DNA from: Ignavibacteriales bacterium | Lineage (GTDB): Bacteria > Bacteroidota > Ignavibacteria > Ignavibacteriales > Melioribacteraceae | Assembly (NCBI GenBank): GCA_026390795.1 | Contig: JAPLFG010000003.1 | Coordinates: forward strand, 2,232,001 to 2,296,000 | Reading direction: 5' to 3' | Length of the DNA stretch: 64,000 bases | Shown here: positions 37,229 to 45,722 of the stretch, piece by piece | Position numbering within the stretch: the stretch's first letter is position 1 | How the letters are laid out: each line of letters starts with the position of its first letter | The notes under the pieces: model-generated | What the model was told of the DNA's origin: nothing | The model's input: the letters and a program-made list of their open reading frames with translations, nothing else | The model's database searches: none | Made by a program: the position numbers and the translations under genes

Positions 37229-38683
37229 ATGAAGTACCCCGCATTAAAAAATTATATTGATGGAAAATATGTTTCCGGCAGCGGAACAGATTTAGAAGTA
37301 AACTCACCTTTAGATGGCTCTATAATTTCCACCGTACCAATTTCAAAATCCAAAGATGTTAATCAAGCTGTAATAGCCGCGCAAAGAGCATTCCCATCAT
37401 GGTCGGCAACACCAATCAAAGAAAGAGCACAAATATTTTTCCGCTACAAAACTCTTTTAGAAAAAAATATGAATGAACTTGCTTCATTGGTTCAAGAAGA
37501 GAATGGCAAAACAATTTCTGAAAGTATTGCCGAAGTTGAAAAAAGCATTGAAGTTACAGAGTTCGCATGTTCTATGCCTCAGATTGCCTCAGGTGAAATT
37601 TTGGAAGTAAGCAAGGGAGTTGATTGCCGGATTGAACATTGTCCAGTTGGTGTAGTTGCTTCTATTACTCCATTTAATTTTCCAAACATGGTTCCAAATT
37701 GGACTATACCTAATGCGCTTGTTCTCGGAAATTGTATGATCCTCAAACCATCAGAGCAAGTACCAATTAGCGCTAATAGAATTGCGGATCTTCTAAAAGA
37801 AGCCGGTTTACCCGATGGTGTTTTTAATATTGTACATGGAACAAAAGATGTTGTAGAAGCAATTTGCGACGATCCCGGGATTCAAGCCGTTTCGTTTGTT
37901 GGATCCACAAAAGTTGCTAAAATTGTCTATGCTCGTGCAACTTCAAATCTCAAACGCGCATTAACACTCGGCGGAGCTAAAAATCATTTAATTGTTCTTC
38001 CCGATGCAAATGTAAATATGACTGCATCAAATGTTGCGGCTTCGATGTCCGGTTGCGCAGGACAGCGATGTATGGCAGCATCTGCAATGGTTGCAGTCGG
38101 TTCCGTAGATCATATAATCGAACAGCTCGTTCTGGAATCGAAAAAAATTATTCCGGGAAAAAACCTTGGTGCAGTTATATCGCTTCAGGCAAAAGAAAGA
38201 ATCGAAAATTACATTACAGAAGCAGAACGCGAAGGCGCTAAAATTTTATTAGATGGAAGAAATTGTAAAGTCGTTGGCAAGGAAAATGGTTTTTATGTTG
38301 GTCCGACTGTAATCGATTTTGTTAGACCCGAAATGCGAATTGCGAAAGAGGAAGTATTTGGTCCTGTGTTAGCAATTATAAGAGCGGAAAATGTTGACAC
38401 TGCACTTTCGATACAAAACAGTTCTAATTACGGAAACGCTGCATCGGTATTCACGCAAAACGGCGGAATGGCTAAATACATCAGCGAACGTGCTAGTGCC
38501 GGAATGATCGGAGTTAATATTGGTGTGCCTGTTCCTAGAGAACCATTTTCATTCGGCGGCTGGAATGAATCTAAATTTGGAACTTGTGATATCACCGGTA
38601 AAAGTTCTATCGAATTTTGGACAAAACTGAAAAAGACAACTATAAAGTGGAATCCAGATTCAAAAGTAAATTGGATGTCTTAA
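37229..38683 (+). CDS. mmsA: CoA-acylating (methyl)malonate-semialdehyde dehydrogenase
   Basis: The 484-residue aldehyde dehydrogenase has the NAD-binding region (TPFNFPNMVPNWTIPNALVLGN, cited as positions about 143-164), FVGSTKVAKIVY, and GCAGQRCMAAS with the catalytic cysteine near residue 281. The GQRCMA context and the absence of the usual general-base glutamate segment are typical of MmsA/IolA, which uses CoA as acceptor. In this operon it should turn malonate semialdehyde from beta-alanine transamination into acetyl-CoA, CO2 and NADH, the last step of uracil breakdown. It is the first gene of the cluster, with AGGG before ATG. Confidence 0.9.
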   Translation: MKYPALKNYIDGKYVSGSGTDLEVNSPLDGSIISTVPISKSKDVNQAVIAAQRAFPSWSATPIKERAQIFFRYKTLLEKNMNELASLVQEENGKTISESIAEVEKSIEVTEFACSMPQIASGEILEVSKGVDCRIEHCPVGVVASITPFNFPNMVPNWTIPNALVLGNCMILKPSEQVPISANRIADLLKEAGLPDGVFNIVHGTKDVVEAICDDPGIQAVSFVGSTKVAKIVYARATSNLKRALTLGGAKNHLIVLPDANVNMTASNVAASMSGCAGQRCMAASAMVAVGSVDHIIEQLVLESKKIIPGKNLGAVISLQAKERIENYITEAEREGAKILLDGRNCKVVGKENGFYVGPTVIDFVRPEMRIAKEEVFGPVLAIIRAENVDTALSIQNSSNYGNAASVFTQNGGMAKYISERASAGMIGVNIGVPVPREPFSFGGWNESKFGTCDITGKSSIEFWTKLKKTTIKWNPDSKVNWMS

Positions 38684-38788
38684 AATACTAATTCATAATT
38701 GAGAATGTGGAATTCAAAATTTGAATCTATAGTAAGTTGTAATATTTTTTCTTGAATATTGATTATCCCAAAAAAGAAAGGTGCAAAA

Positions 38789-39658
38789 ATGAGTAGAATA
38801 GTTCGCGGAGGTTTAATTCAAGCGTCTCTCTCTATGTCAACCGAACAACCCATCGAAAAAATCAAACAATCAATGATTGAAAAGCATTTATTAATGATTG
38901 AGCAAGCCTCCAAAAAAGGCGTTCAAATTATTTGCATGCAGGAGCTTTTTTACGGGCCATATTTTTGCGCTGAACAAAAAACTAAATGGTATGCACTTGT
39001 TGAAAAAGTTCCTGAGGGACCAACAATTAAGTTAATGCAGGAAACCGCAAAAAAATATAATATGGTAATTGTAGCTTCGGTCTATGAAGAAGAAATACAA
39101 GGTGTTTATTATAACACCGCCGCTGTTATTGATGCCGATGGAAAATATCTAGGCAAGTACCGCAAGCATCACATTCCGCATTGCGATCCCGGATTTTGGG
39201 AAAAATTTTATTTTAAACCCGGCAACCTTGGCTTTCCGGTTTTCAAAACTGCTTATGCGGATATTGGTGTTTACATTTGCTACGATCGTCATTTCCCGGA
39301 AGGAGCGAGAATTCTTGGATTGAACGGAGCGGAAATTATTTTTAATCCTTCGGCTACTGTTGCCGGACTTTCAGAATATTTATGGGAACTTGAGCAGCCG
39401 GCTCATGCAGTTGCAAATGGATATTTTGTCGGCGCAATTAATCGTGTAGGTACTGAAGCTCCTTGGAACATTGGAGAATTTTACGGCAAAAGTTATTTCT
39501 GTACTCCTCGCGGAAAAATTATTGCACAAGCAAGTAGAGATAAAGATGAATTAGTAGTTGCAGATCTTAACCTTGATGAGATTCTTGAAGTAAGAAATGT
39601 TTGGCAATTCTATCGAGATCGCCGTCCGGAAACTTATGAGATAATTACGAAAGTATAA
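38789..39658 (+). CDS. Beta-ureidopropionase (N-carbamoyl-beta-alanine amidohydrolase)
   Basis: The 289-residue nitrilase-superfamily enzyme has the full catalytic triad: Glu in ICMQELFYGPYF, Lys in KYRKHHIPH and Cys in VYICYDRHFPEGAR. The FFxPGNLGFPVF and PAHAVANGYFVGAINRVG segments match N-carbamoyl amidohydrolases. It hydrolyses N-carbamoyl-beta-alanine to beta-alanine, NH3 and CO2. A TTG at 38759 extends the frame by ten residues, but ATG at 38789 has AAAGGTG just upstream and the family-like start MSRIVRGGLIQ. An AT-rich 15-base palindrome (ATTCAAA/TTTGAAT) lies at 38712-38726 in the gap after mmsA. Confidence 0.9.
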   Translation: MSRIVRGGLIQASLSMSTEQPIEKIKQSMIEKHLLMIEQASKKGVQIICMQELFYGPYFCAEQKTKWYALVEKVPEGPTIKLMQETAKKYNMVIVASVYEEEIQGVYYNTAAVIDADGKYLGKYRKHHIPHCDPGFWEKFYFKPGNLGFPVFKTAYADIGVYICYDRHFPEGARILGLNGAEIIFNPSATVAGLSEYLWELEQPAHAVANGYFVGAINRVGTEAPWNIGEFYGKSYFCTPRGKIIAQASRDKDELVVADLNLDEILEVRNVWQFYRDRRPETYEIITKV

Positions 39659-39697
39659 CGGAAGAAGAGAATTATTCATAACAAAGAAGGTGCTAAT

Positions 39698-41032
39698 TTG
39701 ACCCCTGAAGAAATTGTTGCAATCACTGCAAAGCATACTTATGGTACTTGGAGATTTCAGAAAAACTGGAATCCACTTTACATTGTTGATGCTGAAGGAT
39801 GTTACTTCACGGATTCATCCGGTAAAAAATATCTTGATTTTTCATCTCAGCTTATGTGTGTTACACTGGGACACAAAAACCAGGCAGTCATTAAAGCAAT
39901 TGAAGAACAAGCAAATAAACTGGCATATGCCGCTCCGGGATTTGCAACTGAAGTTCGTGCGGAATTAAGTAAACTATTACTCGAAGTTTTGCCAAAAGGA
40001 TTAGAGAAATTTTATTTTTCAACATCCGGAACAGAAGCAAACGAAGCTGCAATTAAAATTGCACGAATGTACACCGGCAAGTATAAAATTATTTCGAGAT
40101 ATAATTCATATCATGGCTCTACGGCCGCATCAATTGCCGCAACCGGAGATCCAAGAAGATGGGCAGTTGAACCATCCGGAAAAATTGACGGAGTAATTTT
40201 TGCGCCTGAATGCAATTGCTATCGTTGTCCTCTCAATCATTCTTATCCGGAATGTAATGTTGCGTGTGCGGATTATATTGAACATATGATTAAGAATGAA
40301 AGCAATGTTGCCGCAATTATTCTTGAACCTGTGGTTGGAACAAACGGAATTTTAATTCCTCCTAAAGAATATATGCCGCGCTTGCGAAAAATATGCGATG
40401 ATAATAACGTTTTGCTTATTGCAGATGAAGTAATGAGCGGATGGGGAAGAACAGGAAAATGGTTTGCGATGGATCATTGGAATGTTCAACCGGATATTCT
40501 TACTACGGCTAAAGGAATTACTTCTGCTTATGTTCCTCTTGGATTAACCGCAACTACAATGAAGATTGCCGATTACTTCAACGATCATTACTTTGCACAC
40601 GGACATACATATGAAGCTCATCCGTTAACTCTCGCACCTGCGATTGCGGCAATCAATGAGTTGAAGAATCAAAAATTAATTGAACGTGCAGTCGAGATGG
40701 GCGAATATTTAAACAAAAAGTTAATGGCGATAAAACCGAAACATCCTTCGATTGGGGACATAAGAGGAATTGGACTTTTCTATGCTGTTGAACTTGTAAA
40801 GAATCAAATCACAAAAGAATCATTTAATACAAAAGAAGATAAAGTAAACGGCAAGCCATTAATGGTTGATAAGGTCACATCCGAGATGATGAAACGAGGA
40901 GTATATATGCAGGGATGGGTAAGTCATTTTGTAATTGCACCCCCGTTAATCATAACTAAAGAACAGATTGATTCCGCTGTTCAAACATTGGATGATTGCC
41001 TTTCATTCGCTGATGAAGCTGTTATTAAATAG
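39698..41032 (+). CDS. Class III aminotransferase, probably beta-alanine:pyruvate type
   Basis: The 444-residue PLP enzyme has FYFSTSGTEANEAAIKIAR (PLP phosphate site), LLIADEVMSGWGRTG with the cofactor Asp, and the Schiff-base lysine in ILTTAKGITSAYVPLG. Position in the operon implies it removes the amino group of beta-alanine to give malonate semialdehyde, with pyruvate or 2-oxoglutarate as acceptor. A cysteine-rich insert, CNCYRCP then CNVAC near residues 170-190, is seen in a subset of class III enzymes and may bind a metal or cluster. The start is TTG at 39698 behind AAGGTG. Confidence 0.87.
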   Translation: MTPEEIVAITAKHTYGTWRFQKNWNPLYIVDAEGCYFTDSSGKKYLDFSSQLMCVTLGHKNQAVIKAIEEQANKLAYAAPGFATEVRAELSKLLLEVLPKGLEKFYFSTSGTEANEAAIKIARMYTGKYKIISRYNSYHGSTAASIAATGDPRRWAVEPSGKIDGVIFAPECNCYRCPLNHSYPECNVACADYIEHMIKNESNVAAIILEPVVGTNGILIPPKEYMPRLRKICDDNNVLLIADEVMSGWGRTGKWFAMDHWNVQPDILTTAKGITSAYVPLGLTATTMKIADYFNDHYFAHGHTYEAHPLTLAPAIAAINELKNQKLIERAVEMGEYLNKKLMAIKPKHPSIGDIRGIGLFYAVELVKNQITKESFNTKEDKVNGKPLMVDKVTSEMMKRGVYMQGWVSHFVIAPPLIITKEQIDSAVQTLDDCLSFADEAVIK

Positions 41033-41065
41033 TTTTTATTTATTTTTATAGAGAGGGTTTCTTTT

Positions 41066-42427
41066 ATGAAGAATATTGCCCCAGAACTTCCGGCAGAGCA
41101 ATACGAAAAAAACTTTGCCGAACTTCATCCTCCTTTTACTCACAACTCCGCCGTTATTGAAGCTAACCGTTGTCTTTATTGTTATGATTCACCTTGCATG
41201 AAAGCTTGCCCGACTCACATTGATATCTCGACTTTTATAAAAAAGATATCAACCGGCAATCTTCTTGGTTCTGCAAAAACAATTCTTCAATCAAATTGGG
41301 TCGCTTTGACCTGCGCAAAAGCTTGTCCGGTAAAAGTTCTTTGCGAAGGGGCTTGCGTTTATAATTCTAAAGATGAAAAACCGATTGAGATTGGAAAACT
41401 TCAACGGTTTGTAATTGATAATTATTTCGCGAAGGGGATGCCAACACTTTTTCAGAAGGCAAAGAAAAAAAGAAAAACAATTGGCATAGTTGGTTCAGGT
41501 CCTGCCGGACTTGCATGCGGGGCAGAACTTGCTCTCCTTGGTTATGATGTTACAATTTATGAATCGAGCGACGTACCCGGCGGTTTGAATACATGGGGCA
41601 TTGCGCCGTATAAAATGAGAAGAGAAGATAGTTTGAAAGAAGTAGAACTTGTAAAAAGTTTTGGTGTTGAAATTAAAACCGGAGTAGCAATTGGAAAGAC
41701 AATTCAAGTTGATGATTTATTAAGAAAACATGATGCACTTTTTCTCGGAGTTGGTTTGGGAGAAAGCCCTAAGCTTTCTTTACCGGGTGAAGAATTATCA
41801 GGTGTTATTGGAGCGCTTGAGTTTATTGAAAAAGTAAAAACAGAAAATTGGAAAGATGTACGTGTTGGTAAAAAAGTTGCTGTTATTGGGGCAGGTAATA
41901 CTTCTATTGATGCGGCAACGGAAGCAAAGCGTCTTGGTGCCGAACAAGTTTTTATTATTTACAGAAGAAGCAACGTTGAAATGTCTGCGTATGATTTTGA
42001 ATACGATCTCGCGAAGAAAGATGGAATTGTATTCTATTTTTTAACGTCACCTAAAAAAATTACCGGTGAAAAATTTGTTGAAGGAATCGAATGTTTAAAA
42101 ATGAAACTTGGAGAGCCTGATATAAAAGGGAAGAGAAGACCAGTTCCGGTTCCCGGTTCGGAATTTATTCTTCCGGTTGATATGGTTATTAAAGCTATCG
42201 GACAGGAAACCAAATCAAGTTTTTTAAATTCTATTTCCGGTTTAACAATTGATGATGAAGGCTGCGTTATTGTTGATCAAGAATCTTATCAAACAACCAA
42301 TCCCAAAATTTTTGCCGGTGGTGATTGCATAAACGGCGGCAAGGAAGTTGTAAATGCAGCATACGATGGAAAACGAGCAGCTCACGGCATTGATTCATTT
42401 TTATCGAGATCAAAAGGAGAGAGGTAA
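41066..42427 (+). CDS. preT: NAD-dependent dihydropyrimidine dehydrogenase, PreT subunit
   Basis: The 453-residue protein is a GltD-like flavoprotein. Residues 1-120 hold cysteine motifs for two [4Fe-4S] clusters (CLYCYDSPCMKACP, CAKACP with CEGAC). Next come the FAD fold (GIVGSGPAGLACGAELALLG) and an inserted NAD(P) fold (VAVIGAGNTSIDAATEAKRLG), closing with FAGGDCINGGKEVVNAAYDG. It takes electrons from NAD(P)H and passes them to PreA for reduction of uracil or thymine. PreA begins three bases after its stop. Confidence 0.92.
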   Translation: MKNIAPELPAEQYEKNFAELHPPFTHNSAVIEANRCLYCYDSPCMKACPTHIDISTFIKKISTGNLLGSAKTILQSNWVALTCAKACPVKVLCEGACVYNSKDEKPIEIGKLQRFVIDNYFAKGMPTLFQKAKKKRKTIGIVGSGPAGLACGAELALLGYDVTIYESSDVPGGLNTWGIAPYKMRREDSLKEVELVKSFGVEIKTGVAIGKTIQVDDLLRKHDALFLGVGLGESPKLSLPGEELSGVIGALEFIEKVKTENWKDVRVGKKVAVIGAGNTSIDAATEAKRLGAEQVFIIYRRSNVEMSAYDFEYDLAKKDGIVFYFLTSPKKITGEKFVEGIECLKMKLGEPDIKGKRRPVPVPGSEFILPVDMVIKAIGQETKSSFLNSISGLTIDDEGCVIVDQESYQTTNPKIFAGGDCINGGKEVVNAAYDGKRAAHGIDSFLSRSKGER

Positions 42428-42430
42428 ATA

Positions 42431-43750
42431 ATGGTTGATCTATCAATAAATTGCGGCGGAATAAAATCTCCAAATCCTTTCTGGCTTGCTTCAGCGCCGC
42501 CTTCGAATTCTGCTTACCAAAATTGCAAAGCATTTGAACAAGGCTGGGGTGGAACGGTCTGGAAAACTATCGGAGAACCGGTAATGAATGTTTTCAACCG
42601 TTACGGTGGACTCGATTATAACGGACAAAAAATTTTTGGATTGAACAACATTGAATTGATTAGCGACAGACCGATTGAAATTAATCTGAAAGAAATAGCC
42701 GAGACAAAAAAACTTTGGCCGGAACGTGCTGTGATTGTTTCATTAATGGTGGAATCGAAAAGAGAAACCTGGCATGAGATAGTAAAAAGAACAATAGATA
42801 CCGGTTGTGATGGGATCGAATTGAATTACGGTTGTCCGCACGGAATGAGCGAAAGAGGAATGGGTGCGGCTGTGGGACAAGTTCCGGAATATTGCCAGAT
42901 GATAACAGAATGGGTTACAGAAGTATCAACAATTCCTGTTATTGTAAAACTCACACCGAACATCAGCAATATTCAATTACCCGCAAGAGCGGCAAAAGCT
43001 GCCGGTGCAAATGCAATTTCTCTCATCAATACAATTAATAGTATCATCGGAATTAATCTTGATACGTTTGAGCTGCAGCCGAATGTCGGCGGTAAAGGCG
43101 GACACGGCGGATTTGCGGGGCCCGCAGTTAAACCAATCGCGCTGCATCTACTTTCTCAAGTTGCTATCGATCCCGAAGTCAATCTTCCTCTTTCAGGAAT
43201 TGGCGGTATCGGCAATTGGAGAGACGCTTTGGAATTTATTCTTCTCGGTGCGTCGAGTGTTCAGGTTTGTACCGCTGTAATGCATCATGGATTCAGAATA
43301 GTAGAAGATATGATTGAAGGCATGACCAACTGGATGGAATCGAAAGGATTTAGTTCGCTTGATCAAGTTAGAGGTAAATCTCTTCCCCGTATAAATGATT
43401 TTGGAAATTTTGATTTGTTGAATAAAACGATCGCTAGAATTGATCAATCAAAATGTATCCATTGCAATTTATGTTACATCGCTTGCGAGGATGCTGCCCA
43501 TCAATGTATCGATCTTACTCAGGTAAACGGATACAATCAAACTGTAGTAAGAGAAAATGATTGTGTCGGTTGTGCGCTTTGTTCTCTTGTTTGTCCGGTT
43601 GAAGGATGTATTTCTATGACAAGAATAGATGACGGCTCTGCATCAAAGACATGGAACGAACTTACGGAAGAGTTTAAGAAAAGCGGAAAACCATTGACGT
43701 GGGAAAACCTTGCAGAGTTTCAACATAAGCATGGAATAGAAATTCACTAA
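42431..43750 (+). CDS. preA: NAD-dependent dihydropyrimidine dehydrogenase, PreA subunit
   Basis: The 439-residue protein is an FMN TIM barrel of the dihydroorotate-dehydrogenase fold (WLASAPPSNSAYQNCKAFEQ at the start; LNYGCPHGMSERGMG; NTINSIIG; LSGIGGIGNWRDALEFILLG) followed by two [4Fe-4S] motifs (CIHCNLCYIAC and CVGCALCSLVCP). It reduces uracil and thymine to the 5,6-dihydro forms. In mammalian DPD the acid cysteine lies in GLACGQ; the same place reads GAAVGQ here. It pairs with PreT three bases upstream. A gap of about 515 bases holding an inverted-repeat cassette follows. Confidence 0.92.
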   Translation: MVDLSINCGGIKSPNPFWLASAPPSNSAYQNCKAFEQGWGGTVWKTIGEPVMNVFNRYGGLDYNGQKIFGLNNIELISDRPIEINLKEIAETKKLWPERAVIVSLMVESKRETWHEIVKRTIDTGCDGIELNYGCPHGMSERGMGAAVGQVPEYCQMITEWVTEVSTIPVIVKLTPNISNIQLPARAAKAAGANAISLINTINSIIGINLDTFELQPNVGGKGGHGGFAGPAVKPIALHLLSQVAIDPEVNLPLSGIGGIGNWRDALEFILLGASSVQVCTAVMHHGFRIVEDMIEGMTNWMESKGFSSLDQVRGKSLPRINDFGNFDLLNKTIARIDQSKCIHCNLCYIACEDAAHQCIDLTQVNGYNQTVVRENDCVGCALCSLVCPVEGCISMTRIDDGSASKTWNELTEEFKKSGKPLTWENLAEFQHKHGIEIH

Positions 43751-43754
43751 ACCG

Positions 43755-44250
43755 TTTAGCTGTCAGCGATCTGCTTTCAGTTTAATTTCTAAATGGTGAG
43801 AGATTACTAAATACAATAATGGGGTGTCTATGAAAGATTTTAGAAATTTAAAAGTTTGGGAATTATCCCACAAAGTTGCTTTATCAATTTATGATATAAC
43901 AGCTTTATTCCCGAAAGATGAAATTTATGGCTTAACAAGTCAGATTAGACGAGCAAGTGTTTCGATTCCAACCAATATTTCGGAAGGATGTGGAAGATAT
44001 TCAGATGCAGATTTTAAAAGATTTTTACAAATTGGCTTTGGTTCTGCCTGTGAGTTGGAATATCTCTTACTGCTTTCAAATGAATTGAAATATGTATCGA
44101 AAAAAGATTATGATCAGATAATCTCTGAAATTATTGAAGTGAAAAAAATGTTGAGTGGTCTAATCAAAAAGTTAAAAGAAAAATCATAAAGTATTCAGCT
44201 CTCAGCCAGCAGCTACTAGTTTTTCTGAAAGCTGATTGCTGATAGCTAAA
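43755..44250. mobile_element. Inverted-repeat cassette carrying a four-helix-bundle gene
   Basis: The ends at 43755-43780 and 44225-44250 are 26-base imperfect inverted repeats agreeing at 23 positions (right end CTGAAAGCTGATTGCTGATA then GCTAAA). The repeats themselves are built of AGCTGATTGCTGATAGC-like units, and further CAGC-rich sequence lies at 44197-44213. Between them is only the four-helix-bundle gene. The cassette sits inside the pyrimidine operon between preA and the dihydropyrimidinase gene, splitting otherwise tight spacing. No transposase is encoded, so it would move in trans or is a fixed relic. Confidence 0.65.
43830..44189 (+). CDS. Four-helix-bundle protein, 23S rRNA intervening-sequence (S23) family
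   Basis: The 119-residue protein starts MKDFRNLKVWELSHKVALSI, the hallmark of the family, and keeps FPKDEIYGLTSQIRRASVSI, PTNISEGCGR and LEYLLLLSNEL. The same fold includes Avd of diversity-generating retroelements. Members occur in 23S rRNA intervening sequences and, more often, as scattered single genes; their action is unknown, perhaps nucleic-acid binding as a pentamer. ATG at 43830 is the family start; a GTG two codons earlier is an alternative. No reverse transcriptase or rRNA is near. Confidence 0.92.
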   Translation: MKDFRNLKVWELSHKVALSIYDITALFPKDEIYGLTSQIRRASVSIPTNISEGCGRYSDADFKRFLQIGFGSACELEYLLLLSNELKYVSKKDYDQIISEIIEVKKMLSGLIKKLKEKS

Positions 44251-44265
44251 AGCAAGGAGTAAATC

Positions 44266-45654
44266 ATGTCATTACTAATTAAAAACGGTCGCATCATTAC
44301 TGCCGAACAAGATTATACTGCCGATATATTTATCGAGAAAGAAAAAATTTCAACAATTGGTCTATCTTTAAAGAGCGACGCAGATAAAACTATTGACGCC
44401 AACGGGAAGTATGTAATTCCCGGCGGAATAGATGTTCATACGCACCTTGATATGCCGTTTGGCGGAACAACCTCTTGTGATAATTTTGAAACTGGAACTC
44501 GCGCCGCAGCATTTGGTGGTACAACTTGTCTTATCGATTTTGCTACTCAGGCAAAAGGAACGAAAATGCGTACGGCATTAGATACATGGTGGAAAAAAGC
44601 TGAAGGTAAAGCTACAATCGATTACGGTTTTCATATGATCATAACGGATTTACCGGAAGCTGATCTTGGCGATATGAGTGATATGGTGCGGGAAGGAGTA
44701 ACTAGTTTTAAATTATTCATGGCATATCCAAATGTTCTTTTAGTTGACGATGCAACAATCTTCCGGGCAATGAAGCATACCGCAAATACCGGAGCTTTAG
44801 TTTGTATGCATGCCGAGAACGGCGGTGTAATTGATTTGATAGTTCAAAAAACTTTAGCTGAAGGAAAGACGGCACCGATCTATCATGCGCTTTCACGTCC
44901 TACGTCTGCAGAAGGTGAAGCAGTGAATAGAGCTATTGCTCTTTCTCAAATGGCAGGAGCGCCGGTTTACATTGTACATCTTTCATGTAATGATGCACTA
45001 GAAAAAGTTGCCGAAGCACGTGATAGAGGACTTCCGACTTTTGCGGAAACTTGCCCGCAATATCTTTTCCTTTCTCTTGATGATATGAACAAACCCGGAT
45101 TTGAAGATGCAAAACTTGTTTTTACTCCTCCGCTCAGAGAGAAATGGAATCAAGAAAAACTTTGGGCTGGACTTAAAAAGAATACACTTCAAATTGTATC
45201 AACAGATCACTGCCCGTTCTGTTTTCATGAACAGAAAGAGCTTGGTAAAAATGATTTTACGAAAATTCCAAACGGCGGACCAGGAATTGAACACCGGATG
45301 CAATTAATGTTTGACGGCGGTGTCAACAAAAACAAAATTACTCTTAATCGTTGGGTAGAACTCACATCAACTGCCCCGGCAAAAATGTTTGGATTGTTTC
45401 CGCGTAAGGGAACAATTGCACCCGGTTCTGATGCCGATATTGTTATATGGGACCCGGAAAAAGAACATATCATTTCAGCAAAGACACATCACATGGCTGT
45501 AGATTATTCAATGTTCGAAGGAAGAAAAGTTAAAGGTGATGCAGAAACTGTAATTTCGAGAGGCGAAATGATTGTAGAAAATAATAATTTTTTGGGTAAA
45601 GCCGGCAGAGGAAACTATCTAAAGAGAGACACTTACGGCAGCGCCTGGAAGTAA
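44266..45654 (+). CDS. hydA: Dihydropyrimidinase (D-hydantoinase family)
   Basis: The 462-residue amidohydrolase has the dinuclear metal site: HxH in GIDVHTHLDMPFGG, the carbamylated lysine in SFKLFMAYPN, His in VCMHAENG and VYIVHLSCNDALE, and Asp in VSTDHCPF. It opens dihydrouracil or dihydrothymine to N-carbamoyl-beta-alanine or its methyl form. With PreAT and beta-ureidopropionase it completes the reductive route. ATG at 44266 has AAGGAG upstream; these bases come just after the end of the mobile cassette, so the cassette does not disrupt the start. Confidence 0.93.
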   Translation: MSLLIKNGRIITAEQDYTADIFIEKEKISTIGLSLKSDADKTIDANGKYVIPGGIDVHTHLDMPFGGTTSCDNFETGTRAAAFGGTTCLIDFATQAKGTKMRTALDTWWKKAEGKATIDYGFHMIITDLPEADLGDMSDMVREGVTSFKLFMAYPNVLLVDDATIFRAMKHTANTGALVCMHAENGGVIDLIVQKTLAEGKTAPIYHALSRPTSAEGEAVNRAIALSQMAGAPVYIVHLSCNDALEKVAEARDRGLPTFAETCPQYLFLSLDDMNKPGFEDAKLVFTPPLREKWNQEKLWAGLKKNTLQIVSTDHCPFCFHEQKELGKNDFTKIPNGGPGIEHRMQLMFDGGVNKNKITLNRWVELTSTAPAKMFGLFPRKGTIAPGSDADIVIWDPEKEHIISAKTHHMAVDYSMFEGRKVKGDAETVISRGEMIVENNNFLGKAGRGNYLKRDTYGSAWK

Positions 45655-45660
45655 CCATAC

Positions 45661-45688
45661 TTGACATATTAAAATAATTCTCAATAAT
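45661..45688 (+). promoter_or_regulatory. Candidate sigma-70 promoter for the NCS1 transporter
   Basis: TTGACA at 45661-45666, a 16-base spacer and AATAAT at 45683-45688 match the consensus at 6 of 6 and 5 of 6 positions. The predicted start is about 28 bases before the transporter ATG at 45723. The transporter could thus be expressed separately from the upstream enzymes. Confidence 0.45.
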
Positions 45689-45722
45689 TATTTCTTATTC
45701 ATTTATTAATGAAAGGGAATCA

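Noticed and set aside
43830-44189. Avd component of a diversity-generating retroelement
   Set aside because: No reverse transcriptase, template repeat or variable repeat is nearby; the protein is the stand-alone S23/IVP type.
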